A DNA stretch of 40,045 nucleotides from Fibrobacter sp. (GTDB lineage Bacteria; Fibrobacterota; Fibrobacteria; Fibrobacterales; Fibrobacteraceae): contig NZ_JAFWOM010000021.1 in assembly GCF_017545445.1 (NCBI RefSeq), positions 1 through 40,045 of the forward strand, read 5' to 3'. Below, in pieces: positions 23,684 to 31,490 of the stretch. The translations under genes were made by a program, and so were the position numbers. The notes beneath the pieces are model-generated. The model ran no database searches, was not told where the DNA came from, and saw only the letters and a list, made by a program, of their open reading frames with translations. Each line of letters opens with the position of its first letter. Within the stretch, counting starts at the first letter, position 1.

Positions 23684-24094
23684 TTAAGTCACTGCAGTTT
23701 CAATAACTAGCCTACAGGCATGAATAGTCGCGTCAAAAGAAACATCCCTCGCAAAAGAAGATTTCTTTGCATAATTCGCCCAACGAGAACGAAGAATACT
23801 ATTACTTGCGATTTGCTCTATAATTTCCGTAGCACTATATTTACTAAATGTAGTTTTTCGATACCCACAAGTCTCTTCAAAAGCTTTTTTCAAATATTCC
23901 TTGTCAATATTATCCCACTGCAGCCGCCTTATAATGTAAATATCGTAAAAATCCTTACAGCGACTATTCAGAATACCACGGGCAAGAATGGTCTGCAATT
24001 TTTCTGCGATGACCGTTTCCAAATTTGCGTGTACACCTTTTTCCTTTGAAAGATTGTTGATTCATGCCTGCAATGAATTTTTGTTAATCTTCAT
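23684..24094 (-). pseudogene. AbiEii toxin remnant
   Basis: From an ATG at 24094 that overlaps the antitoxin end by 11 bp the frame reads MKINKNSLQA, a TGA at 24064-24062, then INNLSKEKGVHAN, the usual AbiEii N-terminus. It jumps directly to LETVIAEKLQTILARGILNS and RCKDFYDIYIIRRLQW, which in complete AbiEii proteins come after the nucleotidyltransferase core. I therefore infer one nonsense mutation plus an internal deletion of most of the catalytic domain (roughly 130-160 codons by family length). The C-terminal helical part to 23684 is still open. Complete members of the family are type IV toxins that modify tRNA or other RNA acceptors; this copy cannot do that. Confidence 0.85.
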
Positions 24095-24752
24095 TCAGTA
24101 CCACCAACATGATTTCGGAAACTTTCTTCTCGATTTTCATCGTTTGAGCATAATGAATCAGATTGCCGACATTCTTCTTTTTCGATTTTGCATATAGTCG
24201 AAGAGCCTTGGTGTATATTTCGGAATCAATTTTATGACTGTTCCGAATGATGTCACACAGAGTTTTCTCCCTATCGTAAGAGTGAACAACATGCCCTAGT
24301 GAAGTCTTAACATCAACTACTCCCAAATCGTATGTTCCTCTAGTATCCGTGTGAATAACAACAGAGCCATCAGGAACAAAGGGCCTATAGTTCTTAGGCC
24401 CAGTCACCTCGAACGATTCAGGAAGCCGGTCTGTGAGTCCATGCAGAAAAAGTGCCGAGACAAAAGAAAAAATAAATTTGGGGTATTTGTATTGGAATAC
24501 CAAGAAATCATCCCGAAGCCAATCATCTTGGGCATAAAAGCCTTTATCGATCTTGACCAGTCCATTTTTCCGGACAAAATCGGTCAAAAACCAGGACGGA
24601 ATCCCCTGTTCGTCCACCTGCTGCCGCGTAATATAGCCTATATTCGCATCCAATATTTTTTTTAGTTTCTGTTCATTCGTAACTTGCATTTTAAACCAAA
24701 TATACAATAAAATGGTTGAAAACGCAAGAGCGTAAAACATTTCGATATTCAT
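24084..24752 (-). CDS. AbiEi-type antitoxin with hydrophobic N-terminus
   Basis: A 222-residue protein of the AbiEi antitoxin/repressor family (type IV toxin-antitoxin). The body shows the family order: LDANIGYITRQQVDEQGIPS winged helix, GLVKIDKGFYAQDDW, YPKFIFSFVSALFLHGLTDRLP and SYDREKTLCDIIRNSHKID. A normal AbiEi would start at MQVTNEQKLK (24689), but no Shine-Dalgarno precedes that codon. AAGGAG stands just before two ATGs at 24757-24752, so translation probably begins there and adds a 21-residue hydrophobic stretch (FYALAFSTILLYIWFK). This could anchor the protein to the membrane, which is unusual for a DNA-binding antitoxin. Its toxin partner downstream is a remnant. Confidence 0.8.
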   Translation of the reverse strand: MNIEMFYALAFSTILLYIWFKMQVTNEQKLKKILDANIGYITRQQVDEQGIPSWFLTDFVRKNGLVKIDKGFYAQDDWLRDDFLVFQYKYPKFIFSFVSALFLHGLTDRLPESFEVTGPKNYRPFVPDGSVVIHTDTRGTYDLGVVDVKTSLGHVVHSYDREKTLCDIIRNSHKIDSEIYTKALRLYAKSKKKNVGNLIHYAQTMKIEKKVSEIMLVVLNED

Positions 24753-24817
24753 CATTAACTCCTTCCCATCTACATGCAAAAAAAGACAGGATTACACATT
24801 TGTTCACTAATAATATA

Positions 24818-24843
24818 AATTCATAAATGACGATTGTCAAGAG
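24818..24843. repeat. Direct repeat, left copy
   Basis: These 26 bases match 26398-26423 at 24 positions (core ACGATTGTCAAGAG). The next bases extend to CAAGAGGTTAAAAT (24838-24851), which recurs at 26330-26343. The copies bracket the 140-residue protein gene and the Rpn-like nuclease gene. Confidence 0.7.
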
Positions 24844-24860
24844 GTTAAAATATTTTTCTT

Positions 24861-24899
24861 ATGACAGTATTTGTCATTAGCGAAATATAATTTTACAGT
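24861..24899 (+). promoter_or_regulatory. Promoter with dyad of the 140-residue protein
   Basis: ATGACA-N5-TGTCAT (24861-24877) is a perfect 6-bp dyad; its right half supplies TTGTCA (24871-24876) as -35, followed 17 bp later by TACAGT. The stretch AGTATTT...TTAGCGAA...AATTTTAC also aligns with the promoter region of the gene at 34290-34952. Confidence 0.55.
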
Positions 24900-24921
24900 A
24901 TATCAAACACGAGGTTCAACT

Positions 24922-25344
24922 ATGTCAAAATACATCATTATGGATTCATCCGTTGGGGAATGCGAAGGATCGCTATTCGCCGACATCAAATTGAAAGATG
25001 AGAATGGCAAAATCATTTATTTCACATTAATCGAGACGGATGACAAGCCGATTCTCTATAAAACCAACATGCGAATAACACATCTTGTGACTGAACCAGA
25101 CTATGATCCCGAACAGCTCGAAATAGTAAACGCAACAAAGGTGGTATACAAAGGCGAAAATTACAACGCCCTCTTTGACAACAGCCACAGCTTCGAACCT
25201 TTTTCAGCAATTCGTTGCGTAATTCACCTTATACGCACATTTCCCGATTGTTTAATTTTCAGTCAAGAATTAGAAGGGAAATGCATTGACGAAATTGACA
25301 TTCCCAAATCCGATGTTGAAGTTTCTTTTCAACTCGAAAAATGA
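24922..25344 (+). CDS. Hypothetical 140-residue acidic protein
   Basis: I do not recognise this protein. Start chosen at MSKYIIMDSS (GAGG upstream) over an in-frame TTG at 24871, which lies in the promoter. It is acidic, alternates strand-like segments (KIIYFTLIETDDKP; EIVNATKVVYKGENY) with one helix (SAIRCVIHLIRTFPD), and has no signal peptide, membrane helix or obvious catalytic motif. The size and composition fit a small cytoplasmic partner or immunity-type protein. It is alone between the AbiE locus and the convergent Rpn-like gene and carries the dyad operator that recurs at 35004-35021. Confidence 0.55.
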   Translation: MSKYIIMDSSVGECEGSLFADIKLKDENGKIIYFTLIETDDKPILYKTNMRITHLVTEPDYDPEQLEIVNATKVVYKGENYNALFDNSHSFEPFSAIRCVIHLIRTFPDCLIFSQELEGKCIDEIDIPKSDVEVSFQLEK

Positions 25345-25380
25345 GCGTTCACAGCATGAAAACACATCAGTATTTGAAAC

Positions 25381-26310
25381 TTAACCGGTTACAGGTCTAA
25401 ATTCTTTGGCTATTTCTGCCTGTAATTCGCGAACAGTTTCTTCGGAAAGTTTCGTGATTCGGACGACTTTTTCAATGGAATCACCATCGGCAAGCATATC
25501 GCGAGCGAACGCCTTGTGATCATTGAGAATCTTTTCGGCGAATTCCTCTTCTTCGACCTCGGCAATGGACTTGTAGCCGTAAACCTGACTGCATTTAAGA
25601 AAATCCATTCTAAATTGCTCCTTGGCATCACCGTTGAACCACTGTTTCAAATATATAAAAGTTTGCGAAAGAAAGTCCTCCGCTTCTTCACGAGGGAGTG
25701 AAGCAAGCCCGGCCATGGCAGCGTGCATGTGACGCATCAAGTTTTCACCAGAAAAAACATACTTCATTGCAATCAACGCCAGAGCTATTTTGGGCGAAAT
25801 CTGAGGAATTTCATAATCCTCGAAAACCGTTCCTACATTGACAAGCTCCAAAATGAACGGTAGGCCAATCTTGTGATAGTATTCAGGATAGTTCGGAAAC
25901 ATGGTCGCATTCCCAATACTCCATGGTTGTTTCCCGTTGTACAGCACGATAGCAATAGTCGGGATATTCTTCTGGTTACGAACCATGATATTATACCAAT
26001 CACGCACAAGCTGACCAATTATACCGGATTCAGGATAGCTCTTGTGTTCTTCAATAATACCCACCAGCAATTCGGCCTGACAGGGTTCATCGCTTGCAAT
26101 TTTAACAGTGAACGCCAAATCGGTCTCTCCGTATTCAACCGTACGGCTGTACGCTTCAGAAATTTCTTGCATAGAATCAAGATTCACTGTAGCCAAGAAC
26201 TTGGCAAGATTACTGTTCTTCCGTGCAACAAGACGCAAAAGTTCCGCCGTACGGACAGGGTCTTTAAAAATAGAACGCACATAAGGATCGTGTTTAAATC
26301 TTTTATTCAC
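25381..26310 (-). CDS. Rpn/YhgA-like PD-(D/E)XK nuclease
   Basis: A 309-residue protein of the Rpn (recombination-promoting nuclease; 'putative transposase, YhgA-like') family. The N-terminus [20 protein letters not shown] is typical. The PD-(D/E)XK core is visible as Asp64 in [10 protein letters not shown] and Glu88-x-Lys90 in [12 protein letters not shown], followed by QLVRDWYN and [14 protein letters not shown]. The C-terminal third is helical and ends in [12 protein letters not shown], a degenerate helix-turn-helix-like repeat common in this family. Known members cleave DNA and stimulate RecA-independent recombination; newer work places variants with overlapping small forms in phage defence. 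No terminal inverted repeats or partner transposase are present, so it is not an insertion sequence. Direct repeats flank the locus. Confidence 0.85.
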   Translation of the reverse strand: MNKRFKHDPYVRSIFKDPVRTAELLRLVARKNSNLAKFLATVNLDSMQEISEAYSRTVEYGETDLAFTVKIASDEPCQAELLVGIIEEHKSYPESGIIGQLVRDWYNIMVRNQKNIPTIAIVLYNGKQPWSIGNATMFPNYPEYYHKIGLPFILELVNVGTVFEDYEIPQISPKIALALIAMKYVFSGENLMRHMHAAMAGLASLPREEAEDFLSQTFIYLKQWFNGDAKEQFRMDFLKCSQVYGYKSIAEVEEEEFAEKILNDHKAFARDMLADGDSIEKVVRITKLSEETVRELQAEIAKEFRPVTG

Positions 26311-26397
26311 AACAAACCTCCATCGGATTCAAGAGGTTAAAATCTAGATACTAAAATCAGCAATCTCGCCATCTATTGATTGCAAGGTTTGTAAAAA

Positions 26398-26423
26398 AAT
26401 TCATAAACAACGATTGTCAAGAG
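26398..26423. repeat. Direct repeat, right copy
   Basis: Partner of 24818-24843 (24 of 26 bases equal). It includes the last codons of the gene at 26401-27147, read on the minus strand as ALDNRCL then TGA. The left copy reads PLDNRHL then TGA in the same frame, so it could be the 3' scar of a lost paralogue. Confidence 0.65.
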
Positions 26424-27147
26424 CCTTAATGGATATCGGGAACGGAATTTCTTTTATGTAGTTTTCCGTTTGCTTCAGAATGTTTTGCAACGCCGGGATT
26501 CGCTCAAGATAGTTTTGAATATCAAATAACATTTGAATGGTACAACCCTTATCGAAAGTGACTTCCAACGAAAAAGAGTTCTCGGATTCGGACAAATTCC
26601 ATTGATATTTTGTTGAGTTCATAATGTACGAAATCGTCGCCCGGATTGTGTTCTGGGCGATTTCTTTCAGCTTCTGCTCTTTTTCGATTTCCGTTATGAT
26701 TCTTGACAAATGCTCGTTATAGTTCGGGAATTCATCAACGAATTTCACGAGGTTTTCAAGAGTCGTTTCAAGATTACACAAACAACGTTCATACGGAACA
26801 TTAAAGCTCCCTGCGTCAATATGAGAAAATCGGATGCTCAAATATTTAGCATCACAATCTACCAAAAATTCAATCGAAGCCACATAGCCGAAAGACTTGG
26901 ACAAGCAAACAACTTGCGACTTATCGCAATCTCGATACCCCTTTGATCCTTGCTTATAAGAAATTTCAAAATCGTAATCAGGCTTCGCTTTTTGCAAGCG
27001 TTTAAAAGCAGCAAGAACATCCCTTCTATGCAGAAAAATCACATCAGCATTTTGGGCATAAATATTTTTGACAAGCGGCTGCCAGAAATTATAGCAGGCG
27101 TCGGATTTGGATTGTGAGTTGGCGAGGTTTGAGGATTGTTCTTGCAT
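26401..27147 (-). CDS. Hypothetical 248-residue protein
   Basis: I do not recognise this protein. It has no signal peptide or membrane helix. A central helix (NYNEHLSRIITEIEKEQKLKEIAQNT, written here only as landmarks near residues 140-165) separates an alpha/beta N-terminal part with five Cys from a C-terminal part of strands (WNLSESENSFSLEVTF) and helices. FLHRRDVLAAFKRLQKAKP suggests an amphipathic helix near residue 40. The gene ends inside the right direct repeat and is the last gene before the AT-rich block. Composition is intermediate between the core genes and that block. Confidence 0.5.
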   Translation of the reverse strand: MQEQSSNLANSQSKSDACYNFWQPLVKNIYAQNADVIFLHRRDVLAAFKRLQKAKPDYDFEISYKQGSKGYRDCDKSQVVCLSKSFGYVASIEFLVDCDAKYLSIRFSHIDAGSFNVPYERCLCNLETTLENLVKFVDEFPNYNEHLSRIITEIEKEQKLKEIAQNTIRATISYIMNSTKYQWNLSESENSFSLEVTFDKGCTIQMLFDIQNYLERIPALQNILKQTENYIKEIPFPISIKALDNRCL

Positions 27148-27359
27148 GTAGCCGATTGAAGGAGATACTCTCTTTCAAAATAGATATTCTATACAACAAT
27201 CGTAGCCATGAATAACAGAATCACTGAAATATTATAATAATTGGTGATCAACAACGTACAAAATGAACATTTTTTTTACAAAAACAATATTTATACCTCA
27301 AAATAATGTATAAATTTACCCCAAAAGAGCCATAAAAAAATACAATTCAGGGCTTATAC

Positions 27360-28283
27360 ATGCATATAGAACTAACCATTGACTGGAACGGAAAAACGAA
27401 AAAAGAATTTAAAGAGATTCTTTCCGAAAAGGAAGTGGGCAACAGCCTTCTTGCTGAGAAAACTATTGAAAACCCTAATGCAGTACTTAAAGCATTAGGT
27501 CTTAATACGAATTTTCTTGATAACGAACCGTTTTCTAATCTTAGAACGAACTCCGATATATGGGAGTTTTATCTAATTAAGATGTTCAAAATTAAAGAAG
27601 ACGAATATAAATATTGGATAAAAGATTTTTCGGACAAATCTCTTGCATACCGTCATTGTAGCAGAAGAAGAGTCGGCAATTCATGGAATCAGTTTAACGA
27701 TAATGATGTAAAATATCCAACAATAGATAATAACGACCTAATAAAAGCTTCAGAAAAATTTGTGGGTCGTTTGCAACAGTTCAAAGGACCGCTCCGCAAA
27801 GTAGACAAAAAAAATACAATAAACAGAAAAAGAGCGGCAAAAGCCTTTAATAGCTATTTACTCAAATCAATGGATTTTAGGACAAAAGCAATCAACGATA
27901 TTTTTTTCAGCAACAAAAATGAAGATTTTATTTTAATGGAACTTTTAAAAAGATCTTATTGGAATAAAAATCCAGGACTTGATTCAAACCATATGCTAGC
28001 AATCTGTTTGATGTTATGTCTTTATGGCCATCAAAAGCAAAGCTACATTTCTCAACAAATGGCAAAAATTGTATGCCAAAAATTAAATTTATTAAAAAAC
28101 TGCGATAACGAAATAAGAGAAAAAATAATAAAAAATTTAAAAGATAGAACAAGCTACTTTAAAAAGCCGTTCATTCCACCCTACAAGTATGTCTATACTA
28201 AATATCGGGATCGCATAAATATTTTCTTTCGTATTAAAACCTGGATAAGATTGGTAAAAACGACTTATTTAGCGAGTGTATAA
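27360..28283 (+). CDS. Unknown first protein of PLD-helicase operon
   Basis: A 307-residue protein I cannot place in a family with confidence. It is rich in Lys, Asn and Ile, has no signal peptide, and reads as mostly helical. Landmarks: NGKTKKEFKEILSEKEVG near the start, SDIWEFYLIKMFKIKEDEYK (about 75-95), LAYRHCSRRRVGNSW (about 105-120), and a basic C-terminus. An ATG at 27360 follows GGGC only, a weak ribosome site. The stop is 2 bp before the PLD gene, so the three genes form a tight operon. AT-rich codon use matches its partners and differs from the core genes, which points to acquisition as a unit. A specificity or DNA-binding role for the operon is a guess. Confidence 0.6.
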   Translation: MHIELTIDWNGKTKKEFKEILSEKEVGNSLLAEKTIENPNAVLKALGLNTNFLDNEPFSNLRTNSDIWEFYLIKMFKIKEDEYKYWIKDFSDKSLAYRHCSRRRVGNSWNQFNDNDVKYPTIDNNDLIKASEKFVGRLQQFKGPLRKVDKKNTINRKRAAKAFNSYLLKSMDFRTKAINDIFFSNKNEDFILMELLKRSYWNKNPGLDSNHMLAICLMLCLYGHQKQSYISQQMAKIVCQKLNLLKNCDNEIREKIIKNLKDRTSYFKKPFIPPYKYVYTKYRDRINIFFRIKTWIRLVKTTYLASV

Positions 28284-28285
28284 TC

Positions 28286-29773
28286 ATGTCTATAAAATAC
28301 TATGTATCAACATATAGTGCCCATGCCTCATTACTTACAAAATTAGCGAACAACAAACAGAGCGAAATAAAAAAGCTCTGCGTAAGTTATGGAGGATTAA
28401 AAGTTCCTAAAGGCTCATTCAACGAATCTAATTGGAAACCAATTTTTAAAAATCTTTTTGAATCTAAACAAGTTCTACATGCAAAGGTAATTTTAAAACA
28501 AAACGCCCATAACAATGAATTGTGGTTATGGACAGGAAATTTGAGATCATGTACAAAAAAATCTCAGAATATTTTAATATCATTAAGAATTAACAATTCG
28601 TTGGCAAGTAATATAATATCATGGTTTAATGATGGACCTAATAAGCACTTAGTGCTTAACAAATCAACAAAAATAACAGCAAAACCTTTTGCTGGTGCAA
28701 TGGTAAGCATTCTTTCAGAAAGCATAAAAAAATTAGATGAAAACAACTGCAATAAAACATATATTTTCTCTCCATGGGGATCATCTGAAGTTTTAGAAGA
28801 TTTGCTAAAATGTAATCAAGTAAAAAACGTAAAAATCTATACTCGATTTGCTTTAGGCAAAATGTGGCTAGATTTCAATTCAAAAAAAATTATTAGCAGA
28901 AACATAGCCGATGAAAAAGCCGAATTTCCCCATTTAAAGTGTATGTTTATAACAAATGTCAAAGGAAACATAATATGGGCATATATTGGATCTGCAAATT
29001 TCACCAAGCAGGCTATGAAAAGAACGATAAAGGAAAAATCAAATATTGAATATGCCTTGATAGTGGAAGGAGAGGATGCATGTAAACAGCTTATGCCAAT
29101 ATTAGATAGGTTAAAATCAGGGCAAAAGAAATGGATAATACGCCAAAGAATTGGGAAAGGATATAATCACATAAACGATGGAGAAGATGTAGAATTAGGT
29201 CTAGAAGAAACGGGAGACGAAGATTTTAACAATAATTTCAAAACAAGAGAAATAATAAAAGAATGCGGAGAGCTAATTGACAAAGAACAAGAAAAGATTT
29301 TTGATGACTTTTATAAAAAAGGGGATTCAGACGAACATCCTTTTAAAAAAGATAAAAATTATTTATTTAAAGTGATGGGGGTTGGTGTTTTCTTCCATTT
29401 ATTAGTTCAGAAAAAAAATAGGGAATGGGTAGAAATGCCTTATAAGAGAACTATCCCAGATATGATTCCTTATGGATGTATTGAAGCTGATCAGTCTGTT
29501 GAAAACATTTTTAAAGCGTTAAAACAAAAACCAAAAAGTACCAAGCCGACAAATAATGAAATTCAGAACTCTAGCTCCACATTGTCTATACAAGATCGAA
29601 ATCTACGATTCCCATATGATAGATTAAAAAATAGAAGAATTCGTTCTATAATAGAAACAGAACTTATTAAATTGAATAAAAATAGAGAATCGATTTCTTG
29701 CAATTATAGAAAATTGGTTGATTTATGGTTGCCTATGATTAATTTGATGAATAAAAAAGGTATTGCAAAATGA
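28286..29773 (+). CDS. Phospholipase D-like protein with two HKD motifs
   Basis: A 495-residue protein with two half-sites of the phospholipase D superfamily. Site 1: LHAKVIL with His65 and Lys67, then WTGNLRS with Asn85. Site 2: FPHLKCMFI with His216 and Lys218, then YIGSANFTKQA (Asn238) and a trailing Glu255 in SNIEYALIV. This HxK(x)nN arrangement is typical of nuclease or DNA-repair members (Nuc, Tdp1, DrmC) rather than lipid-cleaving enzymes. The C-terminal third (about 290-495) is charged and Lys-rich without known domain. It starts 2 bp after the preceding stop and overlaps the helicase by 4 bp (ATGA). With the helicase it forms a likely nuclease-translocase pair. Confidence 0.78.
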   Translation: MSIKYYVSTYSAHASLLTKLANNKQSEIKKLCVSYGGLKVPKGSFNESNWKPIFKNLFESKQVLHAKVILKQNAHNNELWLWTGNLRSCTKKSQNILISLRINNSLASNIISWFNDGPNKHLVLNKSTKITAKPFAGAMVSILSESIKKLDENNCNKTYIFSPWGSSEVLEDLLKCNQVKNVKIYTRFALGKMWLDFNSKKIISRNIADEKAEFPHLKCMFITNVKGNIIWAYIGSANFTKQAMKRTIKEKSNIEYALIVEGEDACKQLMPILDRLKSGQKKWIIRQRIGKGYNHINDGEDVELGLEETGDEDFNNNFKTREIIKECGELIDKEQEKIFDDFYKKGDSDEHPFKKDKNYLFKVMGVGVFFHLLVQKKNREWVEMPYKRTIPDMIPYGCIEADQSVENIFKALKQKPKSTKPTNNEIQNSSSTLSIQDRNLRFPYDRLKNRRIRSIIETELIKLNKNRESISCNYRKLVDLWLPMINLMNKKGIAK

Positions 29774-31440
29774 AAAATGCAAAGCAAAAAAAATGTAAAA
29801 AAGTTGCAGAGGCACAAAATCAGTGTATAAGAAAATTACAGTCTTATATAAAGTCTTTTATTAGTAATGCTTCTGATTCAATTACAAGAGTTATGTCTGT
29901 TTCAATACCAACGGGATGGGGAAAAACGCGTATTGCAATTCAAAGTATACTACACTCTACAAATGAAAAAGCGACAATCGTATTGTGGCCACAAAGAACA
30001 GGTCATGTGCAAGAAATTTGGCAACGTCCACGAGACTGGAAGGAAAGAGACAATAGCAGAAGTTGCTCTATTCCTAATTGGTTACCTATCGACGAAGATA
30101 AAGAAAGAAATACTTTTTCTTATTTTGAATATAATGAAAAAAAATGGAAGAAACAAACCATAAGGAAAACAAAATTTATCAATCAAAACGAAAAAAAATC
30201 CTTTTTCTTCATTTTCAATAGAAAAAAAACAAGCAAAGCAAAAATACAACGAAGAAGTGCTATAAAAAACAAGCATATACAAAACAAGCAATCGCCCATA
30301 TTCTTTATTATTGATGAGTGGCACACTCATGATTTTTTGAAAGACTATGAAAAATATTGTACAGATTGGAAGGATGCATTTTCTGATTATGACGAGGTTG
30401 CAAAAGCAGAATCATTTTGGCGAGAAAAGTTACTTGGTTGTAGTACAAGACGAAAACTATTTATCATGTTGCTGTCGGCAACACCGTTAGCATCAACAAG
30501 TAGAATGGACCATCTTTATGAAAAAGCAGCTGAAAAAGAAATTGAACAACAGAATCAAGCTGATGAAAGTGCATTTGAAGCTCTGACGGATGTAGGTAAT
30601 CAAAACCGTGATAAAGACAATCCTTATGCTATATATGAAATATATCCCGATGTTTTAGAACATAAAATGGATTTTCTTAAAAATGAAAGAGATTTGGCTA
30701 AAAAGAAAATAGAGACATTGAAAAAGGAGGATCTTTGTAATTTCCCAATTTTGGGGGATAAGAATCTTTTTAAGTGGAGTGAAGATTATTTACGTATTTT
30801 AAAAACTGTTGATAAAAAAGACAATAATGCATATGGGAATGTCGTTTATCAGAAAGAACAAAGTGCTATTCTAGCTTTACGTGCAAGAAAATTTAACGTT
30901 CTTTGCGAATTGTTGAAACTATACAAAGAAAAAAAATTTCTTATTTTCTGTACATATCGAGATGAAGTCGCCAAAAAACTCGAAGTAGAATTAAAGAATG
31001 TAATGGATAAAAATTCCATAGCATATTTGAATAATTGTCCACGCCGATCAACCTTAGCGGACTTCAATGAGCCAGAAGGCAAAATTAGATATCTAATAGC
31101 CACAGATAAAGATTCTCAAGGAATTGATTTGCAAAATTCTGGAGCTTGGCTAATTCATTATGAGTTACCTTGGAATCCAATTAGAGTGATTCAACGATTT
31201 GGTCGAGTTTGGCGATTTAATCAAAATGGAGACGGATCTGACGAAGAAGAACTAACATGTCCTGTAGCGTTTCACATACCATCCACTTATTCTGCAGAGG
31301 AAGAAAAAATCAATCGTTTGGAAAGGCGATGGCATGTTCTAAGCAAGATATTAACAGAAAAAAGTGCCAAACATTTACGCCCTGTTGACTTTTATATTGC
31401 AATGGGATTAAGAGTAACGCCCAAACCATATAAGGATTAA
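29770..31440 (+). CDS. SF2 DEAD/DEAH-type helicase
   Basis: A 556-residue superfamily 2 helicase. Motif I IPTGWGKTR (46-54; Lys52, Thr53), motif II IIDEWH (180-185, a DExH box), motif III SATPLAS (236-242), motif V TDKDSQGIDL (445-454), motif VI IQRFGRVWRF (474-483). A long Lys/Glu-rich insert separates motifs II-III from IV (about 250-380). The Q-x-x-G-R-x-x-R motif VI and conserved loops agree with an ATP-driven nucleic-acid translocase. It is the last gene of the operon, overlapping the PLD gene by 4 bp, and ends at a bidirectional terminator shared with the DUF3883-like gene. Confidence 0.85.
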   Translation: MKNAKQKKCKKVAEAQNQCIRKLQSYIKSFISNASDSITRVMSVSIPTGWGKTRIAIQSILHSTNEKATIVLWPQRTGHVQEIWQRPRDWKERDNSRSCSIPNWLPIDEDKERNTFSYFEYNEKKWKKQTIRKTKFINQNEKKSFFFIFNRKKTSKAKIQRRSAIKNKHIQNKQSPIFFIIDEWHTHDFLKDYEKYCTDWKDAFSDYDEVAKAESFWREKLLGCSTRRKLFIMLLSATPLASTSRMDHLYEKAAEKEIEQQNQADESAFEALTDVGNQNRDKDNPYAIYEIYPDVLEHKMDFLKNERDLAKKKIETLKKEDLCNFPILGDKNLFKWSEDYLRILKTVDKKDNNAYGNVVYQKEQSAILALRARKFNVLCELLKLYKEKKFLIFCTYRDEVAKKLEVELKNVMDKNSIAYLNNCPRRSTLADFNEPEGKIRYLIATDKDSQGIDLQNSGAWLIHYELPWNPIRVIQRFGRVWRFNQNGDGSDEEELTCPVAFHIPSTYSAEEEKINRLERRWHVLSKILTEKSAKHLRPVDFYIAMGLRVTPKPYKD

Positions 31441-31452
31441 ATGTCTAACTCA

Positions 31453-31476
31453 AAATGAATACTTATGTATTCATTT
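31453..31476. terminator. Bidirectional terminator between convergent genes
   Basis: AAATGAATAC and its exact complement GTATTCATTT flank a TTAT loop; the A and T ends serve either direction. It separates the helicase from the convergent DUF3883-like gene. Confidence 0.75.
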
Positions 31477-31490
31477 GGCAAGGTAAAAAA

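Noticed and set aside
25381..26310. Insertion-sequence transposase
   Set aside because: Family members are often labelled transposase, but motifs fit the Rpn nuclease group and there are no terminal inverted repeats or target duplications of IS type.
24818..26423. Phage attachment sites
   Set aside because: No integrase and no tRNA end is nearby; the repeats overlap a gene end and fit recombination or duplication better.
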